In this document: positions 57,610 through 64,000 of the stretch, in pieces | Numbering within the stretch: the first letter of the stretch is position 1 | How the letters are laid out: every line of letters starts with the position of its first letter | Source of the DNA: Jaltomata sinuosa | Taxonomy: Eukaryota > Streptophyta > Magnoliopsida > Solanales > Solanaceae | Assembly (NCBI GenBank): GCA_003996215.1 | Contig: QJPP01000470.1 | Coordinates: 1 to 64,000, forward strand | Reading direction: 5' to 3' | DNA: 64,000 nucleotides | The notes under the pieces: model-generated | What the model saw: only the letters and a program-made list of their open reading frames with translations | Databases searched by the model: none | Told to the model about the DNA's origin: nothing | Position numbers and translations under genes: made by a program

Positions 57610-59526
57610 TTGTTCAAAAGAAAGCCTGAATGTGGTTGGTTTGTGGTTAAGCTGGCAACTCATTCGTACAATACTAGATCAAAAGGAAAAAAGAAAATGA
57701 CTCACAAAAAAGGAACAGAGTCAGACAATGAAGAAACTCAAAATATGTTGGTTCAACAAGAATCAACATCATCAAAGAAACTAAGAATGTTGAAACAACA
57801 AATGAGTGAAATGTACCAAGAATGGATGAATGGACAAGCTCCACCTTCTTCAATCCCTGGATATCCATATGTGATCATGTCGTCTCCCATCCAAGTCTCG
57901 ATAAGTGATCCACTTTACCCACCTGGGTTTGGCCCATATGCTAACACATCCAATATTGCTGGAATTTCCACGGTACGCCCTTTGAATGTACCCATGATAA
58001 GTAACCCACTTTTCGTGCCTGCTACACAGACCAATACGGTCCCTCAACTAACATTGGTACAAAAATCTAGCAATGAGCCTCCATCTAAAGTTCATCATGA
58101 CCAGTATTATTCTCCTGAACTGACTTTTAAAGCCCCGGGCTCTTACCACCATCTTCATTAGTATAATCCCCTTGTGGAGCCTGAAAAAACCACTCAAGAA
58201 GAGGAACATGAAGAAATGGCTAAGAAAATGAAATGTTTGGAACAAAGCACGAGAAACATACAAGGGCTAGGAGGGCACACGAGTGTTTCTTTTAAGGATT
58301 TATGTACGTTTCCTGATGTTCACTTGCCTATAGGGTTCAAAACACCAAAGTTCGACAAATATAGCGGTCATGGTGACCCTGTGGCTCACTTAAAAAGGTT
58401 CTGTAATCAACTCAAAGGAGCAGGGGGGAAAGAAGAACTTCTTATGGCTTATTTTGGAGAAAGTCTAACGTGAATAGCCTCAAAATGGTTCATTGATCAA
58501 GATATTTCTCATTGGCATGTTTGGGATGATATGGCTCAGGATTTCATCCAGAAATTTCAATACAATATTGACATTGTTCCCAATCACAATTCCCTCGCTA
58601 ACTTGAAGAAGAAACCAACTGAAAGTTTCAGGGAATATGCCATAAAATGGAGAGAACAGGCGGCCAGAGTTAAACCTCCAATGAAAGACCATGAATTAAT
58701 TGATATTTTTCTTCAAGCTCAAGAGCCTGATTATTTCCATTACTTGCTGGCTGCAATAGGTAAGCCTTTTGCTGAGGCAATTAAGATTGGAGAGATGGTG
58801 GAGAATGGTATAAAATCAGGGAAAATTGTGAGTCAGACAGCCCTCAAGGCCACCACACAAGCAATTCAAAATGGTTCAGGAGGTTTTGGAAATCGGATAA
58901 AGAAAGAGGAAGGGTCCATGATGGCATCAATATCGAGGGGTTTCCAAAGAGGAATGAACTACCCTCGTGTTCAAGTCCAACATGGACAATTTGGCTCTCC
59001 TCAACATTATTACCCGCATCCAAATCCCTATTACTCAATTTCTCCACCTCAATATGTTGCTTTTAACACCCAGGCTTATGCTCAACCTCCTCAACGCCCA
59101 CAATGGCGGGGACCTGCTACACAAAGTTTTCATCCACAACCACATAATTTTCAAGCATCTTATAATCGACGTCCAAGGACAGATTATACAAGAGCGCAAG
59201 GTCAAAGAGACAACTTTACCCCAATTGGAGAATCATACACGAGCTTGTTGCAAAAATTGATATAATTAAGGTTGATTGAGCCTATCACACCATATAATGT
59301 GAACCCAAATGCAAAAGGTTTTGACCCAACTGTTAGGTTTGAGTATCATTCAAACACCCAAGGTCATAGTACAGAGAATTGTTGGACTTTGAAGAGGGCA
59401 ATCGAGAAGTTGATTGATAATAAAGCAATAGTGATACATAATGAGGAAGTACCAAATGTCACTAACAACCCACTTCCTGATCACAACAATGCACATGTCG
59501 TGGGAATGATTTGCGATGATAGGTAA
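57610..59526 (+). pseudogene. gag of the Tat/Ogre element
   Basis: The reading frame opens upstream of an ATG (first ATG 57697). SYNTRSKGKKK is a common beginning for this family's gag. A coiled-coil-like patch (KLRMLKQQMSEMYQEWM) is followed by a Pro-rich linker and the capsid region: VHLPIGFKTPKFDKYSGHGDP near 58320, then SKWF, FIQKFQYN and REYAIKWREQA. A nucleocapsid-like motif ends it (YHSNTQGHSTENCW near 59343), with the first Cys of the zinc knuckle missing. Stops in the same frame at 58159, 58471 (Trp position), 59263 and 59524. No frameshift occurs; the frame continues into the protease. Confidence 0.88.
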
Positions 59527-60990
59527 CATAGACAAACAAGTCGAGCAGTGATGAAAATTGGCACCTCAAAAAAAGATATGGGTAAAACAATAAAACCCAT
59601 ACAAAGGTAACCATTGATCGTGAAAGGTGTGAGTTCTGTTGTGAAATCTAAAGGTTCGTTGCTATTGTATGTACCTACAAAGTCAAAATAAATGATGGTA
59701 ACTGGGCCGAAATTATACATTCCTAGCAGCTTTACAAGTTTCAATCAAAATTAGAATGGAATAGGAAAAGTGGTTGAGCCAGTTGTAATAAAGCGCACAA
59801 CACATCTTCCAGTAACAAACATGAAGACCATCCCATGGAACTACAACAAAACTACTGTGACTTACAAGAGAAAAGAGATCATTGAAGAAACGAATGAAAC
59901 AGGTGGTCTAACACGCTCTGGAAGATTTTATACTCTGGAAGAATTAAGAATGGATAAAAAAGCTAAAGATAGTCAAGGGCCAGTGAAAAAACCTGTCACC
60001 GAGGAAGAGGCTGAGGAGTTCCTGAAAAGGATAAAAGTTTAGTATTATTCCATTGTTGATCAGTTGAGAAAAACCCCAGCTCAAATCTCGCTGCTATCCT
60101 TACTCTTGCATTCTAAAGAACACTGTCAAGAATTAATCAAAATTTTGAGCGAGGCACATGTCTCGAAAGATACCACAGTGTGTCATCTGGAAAAAATGGC
60201 CAACAAAATATTTGAGGTGAACATAATGACTTTCACTGATGACGAGTTGCCTGTAGAAGGATCGGGTCACAATAAGGCTTTGCACCTAACTGTCAAATGT
60301 GAAGGACATTATATGAAGAGAGTAATGATTGATTGAGGTTTAGGTGTCGATATTTGCCATCTCTCCACTTTACAACGTTTGAAAATCAGCACAGATAAAA
60401 TTTGATCAAACAATATGTGTGTTTGAGCATTTGATGGTGCAAAACGAGACACAGTTGGTGAAATTGATCTTAACTTGATGATTGTACCAGTTGAGTTTGG
60501 GATCAATTTTCAAGTAATAGACATGGACACTTACTACAACCTACTTTTAGGAAGGCCATGGATCCATATGGCTAGGGCTGTGCCATCTACTTTGCACCAG
60601 GTGGTCAAGTTTGAACATGACAAACATGAAATCATTATTCATAGGAAATATGATCTTTCAACATATCAAGACCCTTCCATACCATGCATTAAAGCCAGGG
60701 AAGGTTGTGAATCTCTCACTTATCAGGTTTTTGAGACAGTGACAGCCGATCAGTTTGTGGAAGGAATGCCTATTCCAGAGCCTCACCTCTCTTCCACTCC
60801 GGTCATGGTGGCTACCCAAATGTTATGAAATGGTTATGAGCCGGGGAAGGGACTAGGGGTGTCTTTGCAAGTAATTATAAACCCTATCCATCCATTTGGT
60901 AAACAAGATACTTTTGGGTTAGGTTTTGAGCCAACTAAAGCTGATAGAAAATGGGCAAAAGACCGAAAAAAGAAGGTTTAGAATCTACCA
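59527..60990 (+). pseudogene. Protease region with G-patch-like tail, Tat/Ogre element
   Basis: The same frame as gag continues with stops at 59608, 59689, 59752 and 60040. The retropepsin region is recognised by YMKRVMID (60310-60333), where the DGG catalytic loop is broken by a TGA at 60334. The second half, NLLLGRPWIHMARAVPS (60537-60590), is the conserved flap-end part. Past a stop at 60826 comes NGYEPGKGLG (60829) with GFEPTKADRKW, a G-patch-like motif, which in some retroelements binds RNA or helicases. Further stops at 60403 and 60424. It would cleave gag-pol if intact; at least ten lesions exclude this. Confidence 0.83.
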
Positions 60991-61439
60991 AAGCCAATTC
61001 CCCGGATTTCCCAATCTTTCATTAAATCTCGATGTGAAGAGAGTCAAAACTTAACAGTCAAAAATGAGGTGGATGAAGTATGCCAAGGTATCTAGGAAAT
61101 GTTTTATGAGGTAAACATGGTTCAGATGGGTGAAGGCCCTAGTCATGTTGATGTGCAGTTTGTCGGCCCAAATGTCCAGCTCACCAACTGGGAAGCAACT
61201 CCTCTCCCCACAAGAAAGGAGCCTTGGTAGTTTATTTTTTTGCTTTTTCTGTATTTGGACTATTTCTTAGGGTTGTAATCCAGATACTTTAGTTGCTTTG
61301 CTTTGATGTTAACCCTTCTATCCTTTCAAATTCAATGAAATGAAGTTCCAGTTTCGTAGTAAATTCTATATTCCTTTGTTCTTTTCTAATTTTTTGTCAT
61401 TTTATTTTCATTTCAATTATGTCAATACCGGCTTTAATA
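60991..61439 (+). other. PRO-RT gap, probable Ogre-type intron
   Basis: Coding similarity fades after GATGTGCAGTTTGTCGGCCC and WEATPLPTRKEPW (61189). A T-rich stretch without frame follows to about 61439, where RT-side coding restarts as ICTGSSRLDPK. Ogre elements are known to have an intron between protease and RT. A donor-like GGTAGT lies at 61226-61231, and an acceptor is not firmly placed. Confidence 0.55.
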
Positions 61440-62910
61440 AGATGATATGCACGGGGAGTTCACGTCTAGATCCTAAAAAGTCGTCTAATCTCAAAATAAT
61501 GAATCAAGAGGTAGATGAATATGATGAAGATGAAGCTTATGAGGAAATAAAAAGGGGATTGGATCAATTTGAGAACAAGCCTAAGCCCATTTTAAATAAA
61601 ACTGAGGCAGTGAATCTGGGAACCCCTGAAGAGATTAGAGAAACAAAAATAAGTATTCATGTTGAACAAAATACCAGGGATGACATAATTCAAGCTTTAT
61701 TTGAATACAAAGATGTCTTTGCTTGGTCTTATAATGACATGCCGGATTTGAGTGTTGATTTGGTAGTTCATAAACTTCCCACATATCCTGATTTCCCACC
61801 AGTTCAACAAAAGCAAAGAAAGTTTAAAACAGACACGAGTGATAAAATTAAAGAGGAAATCATGAAGCAATTGAGTGCGAACGTGATCAGGGTCGCCCAA
61901 TACACTACATGGTTGGATAATGTTGTGCCGGTGCCAAATAAAGATGGGAAGACTCGAGTTTATGTTGACTATAGGGATTTAAATAAAGCAAGTCCAAAAG
62001 ACAACTTTCCTCTATCCAACATTCATATCATTATTGACAATTGTGCGAAACATGAAATCCAATATTTTGTGGATTGTTATGCCGGGTATCACCAAATTCT
62101 AATGGATGAAAAAGATGCAAAAAAGACTGTTTTCACCACCCCATGGGGTACTTATTGTTATAGGGTCATTCCATTTGGTCTGAAAAATGGGGGAGCAACT
62201 TATATGAGAGCTATGACTACTATCTTTCATGACATGATGCATAAAGAAGTTGAGGTATAAGTCGATGATGTTATCATTAAATCCAAAACGCAAGTTGACC
62301 ATGTGCGTGATTTAAGAAAGTTCTTTGAAAGGTTGCGAAAGTACAATCTTAAGCTCAATCTAGCCAAGTGCGCATTTGGAGTTCCCTCTGGCAAACTCTT
62401 GGTTTTATAGTTAGCCGGAGAGGCATTGAATTGGATACTTCCAAGATAAAAGCTATTCGAGAATTACCGCCCCCGAAGAACAAAACTGAAGTCATGTGTT
62501 TGCTTGGAAGGTTAAACTACATCAGTAGGTTCATTGCTCAGCTTACCACTACATGCGAGCCAATATTCAAGTTGTTGAAGAAGGAAGCTGATATCAAGTG
62601 GACAGGCGAGTGTCAAGAAGCTTTTGACAAGATTAAAGAATATTTGGCAAATCCTCCAGTACTGGTCTCACCAGAACCTGGTAGGCTTTTATTTTTGTAT
62701 TTGTCGGTGATGGATAATTTCTTTTGCTGTGGTCTAGGACAACATGATATCACATGCAATAAAGAACAAGCTATTTATTATTTGAGCAAGAAGTTCACAA
62801 GGTATGAAACAAAATACACTCTTTTAGAAAAGATGTGTTGCGCCTTAACTTGGGTCGCCCAGAAATTGAAGAATTATCTTTTGCCCTACGCGACCTACCT
62901 TATATCTTGA
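61440..62910 (+). pseudogene. Reverse transcriptase and RNase H, Tat/Ogre element
   Basis: RT motifs: VPVPNKDGKTRVYVDYRDLN (61928-61985), SPKDNFPL, and FGLKNGGATYMRAMT (62175). The YxDD box is at 62258: its Tyr codon is a TAA stop, while the VDD Asp pair remains. A frameshift near 62390 follows KCAFGV; in the next frame LGFIVSRRGIELD and the RT thumb LGRLNYISRFIAQL are clear. A classical RNase H follows (SPEPGRLLFLYLSVMD 62670-62715, YYLSKKFTRYETKY), with the expected first Asp not evident. A TGA at 62908 replaces a likely Arg. The start at 61440 is a guess after the intron-like gap. Confidence 0.9.
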
Positions 62911-63560
62911 ATGGACCCATTGAAATACATCTTTCAAAAGCCCATGCCAACAGTCAACAATGAGTACGAGCCATTAAGAACTTATTTTTCCTATGAAGAA
63001 ATTAATTCTATCGAGGAAGAAGTTCAGGACGACAATCATCTGTGGAAATTATATTTTGATGGGGCTGTCAATATTAAAGGTGTAGGAATTGGAGCAGTTC
63101 TTATTTCACTAACCGTTCATCATTATCCTGCCACAACAAGACTTTGATTCTTCTGCACCAATAACACAGCAAAATATGAAGCTTGCATCATGGGTTTAAA
63201 TATGGCAATAAATCTAAAAGTATGTGAGTTAGTGGTCTTGGGAGATTCTAATTTGCTTATTCAACAGGTTCAGGGTAAATGGGAAACTCGAGACATGGAA
63301 CTTATTCTGTACAAACAGTGTTTGGAAAACCTCAGTAAAAGATTCAAGTCCGTTGAGTTTAGATATATTCCCAGGTTTCACAATGAGTTGGCTGATGCTT
63401 TGGCCACCTTAGCCTCAATGCTTCCATATTCAGGTAATATGTATATTGACCCATTGGAGATTCATATTAGGGATCAACATGGCTATTGTAATACAATTGA
63501 AGTAGAGCCAGACACTGAGCCATGGTATCATGATATCAAACAGTTCTTGAAAATAAAAGA
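62911..63560 (+). pseudogene. Second, archaeal-type RNase H (aRH), Tat lineage
   Basis: A second RNase H fold follows the first, which is a trait of Tat elements. The four acidic residues are present: D in LYFDGAV (63052), E in KYEACIMG (63176), D in LGDSN (63240) and D in ELADALATLAS (63388). A TGA stop at 63145 breaks the frame between the first and second of these. Otherwise the frame stays the same as at the end of RT. Expected to remove RNA from DNA hybrids during replication of the element. Confidence 0.87.
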
Positions 63561-64000
63561 ATATCTGCTACATGTCAATGGAGATCAAAAGAGAACTATT
63601 AGGCGACTCGCCAATGGTTTCTTCTTAAGCGGGGAGGTCTTGTACAAAAGAACCCCAGATTTGAACTTATTGAGATGTGTGAATATTCAACAAGCTGAAA
63701 TGATCATGAACGAAGTGCATTTGGGGGTATGTGGCCCACACATGAATGGCTATGTTCTAGCAAAAAAGATTATTCGGGCAGGATACCATTGGTTGACCAT
63801 GGAACGAGATTGCTTCCATTTTGTTCACAAGTGTCACCAGTGCCAAATCCATAGCGACTTGATTCACTCACCTCCTTCAGAGTTGCACCCTATGTCTGCT
63901 CCTTATCCTTTTATTGCTTGGGGCATGGACGTTATTGGGCCAATTGAGCCAAAAGCTTCTAACGAACACCGATTTATTCTAGTCGCCATTGATTACTTCA
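63561..64000 (+). pseudogene. Integrase, N-terminal part, Tat/Ogre element (cut by window)
   Basis: The reading frame stays open from the RNase H part to the window end. The zinc domain is seen as H at 63720 (VHLGVCGPH) and the Cys pair in HKCHQCQ (63827-63847). The core begins with WGMDVIGPIEP (63920), which has the first catalytic Asp, and DYF at 63992. The rest lies outside. No stop is seen in the visible 440 bases. Confidence 0.88.

Noticed and set aside
61340..61439. Start of the RT frame at the ATG at 61340
   Set aside because: The first ~33 codons are Phe-rich translation of the T-rich intron-like gap, so the coding part was set to begin near 61440.

Overview
The window looks like repeat-rich nuclear DNA from a flowering plant, most likely a Solanaceae species (Solanum-like). 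It is AT-rich. It is built almost entirely from nested transposable elements of plant lineages: Ty3/gypsy chromoviruses, Tat/Ogre, hAT with an MYM/DUF4371-type transposase, CACTA, Helitron-like elements, MITEs, and SINE and LINE remnants. I found no intact host gene. Every recognisable coding region is a transposon gene, and all but one short fragment carry stops or frameshifts. The taxon call rests on element style and recalled repeat motifs; no database search was run.

Layout. 1-2.06 kb: the 3' end of a gypsy pol and probable LTR remains. 2.1-9.7 kb: a minus-strand hAT transposase gene split by a 4.05-kb non-coding LTR element (3022-7072) with a 5-bp target duplication (TTTAT). 9.7-16.4 kb: a second LTR element on the minus strand with unequal LTRs and no gag-pol. 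16.4-19 kb: hairpin-ended repeats, MITEs and a poly(A)-tailed RNase H fragment. 19.84-24.03 kb: a non-autonomous CACTA element (ATA target duplication) filled with minisatellites. 25.3-26.5 kb: SINE-like and duplicated sequence. 26.5-39.5 kb: a tandem array of a roughly 135-bp MITE-derived monomer, interrupted by a 9.1-kb chromovirus (27976-37105) and by a 2.1-kb solo LTR (37163-39275, ACTAC target duplication).

40.2-51.6 kb: a run of Helitron-like units on the minus strand, head to tail, each ending in a short hairpin plus CTAG. One unit contains the most striking structure of the window: an inverted duplication with two arms of about 1.18 kb around a 74-bp spacer (41517-43949). 51.7-64 kb: the 5' LTR end, tRNA-Arg-type primer binding site, extra ORF1, gag, protease with a G-patch-like tail, intron-like gap, reverse transcriptase, two RNase H domains and the start of the integrase of a Tat/Ogre retrotransposon that runs off the window.

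The genes do not form a host pathway; they are layers of insertion. The relative order can be read from nesting: hAT before the 4-kb LTR element, and the MITE array before both the chromovirus and the solo LTR. Many stops are explainable as C-to-T or G-to-A changes, as expected for DNA that was methylated and silenced.
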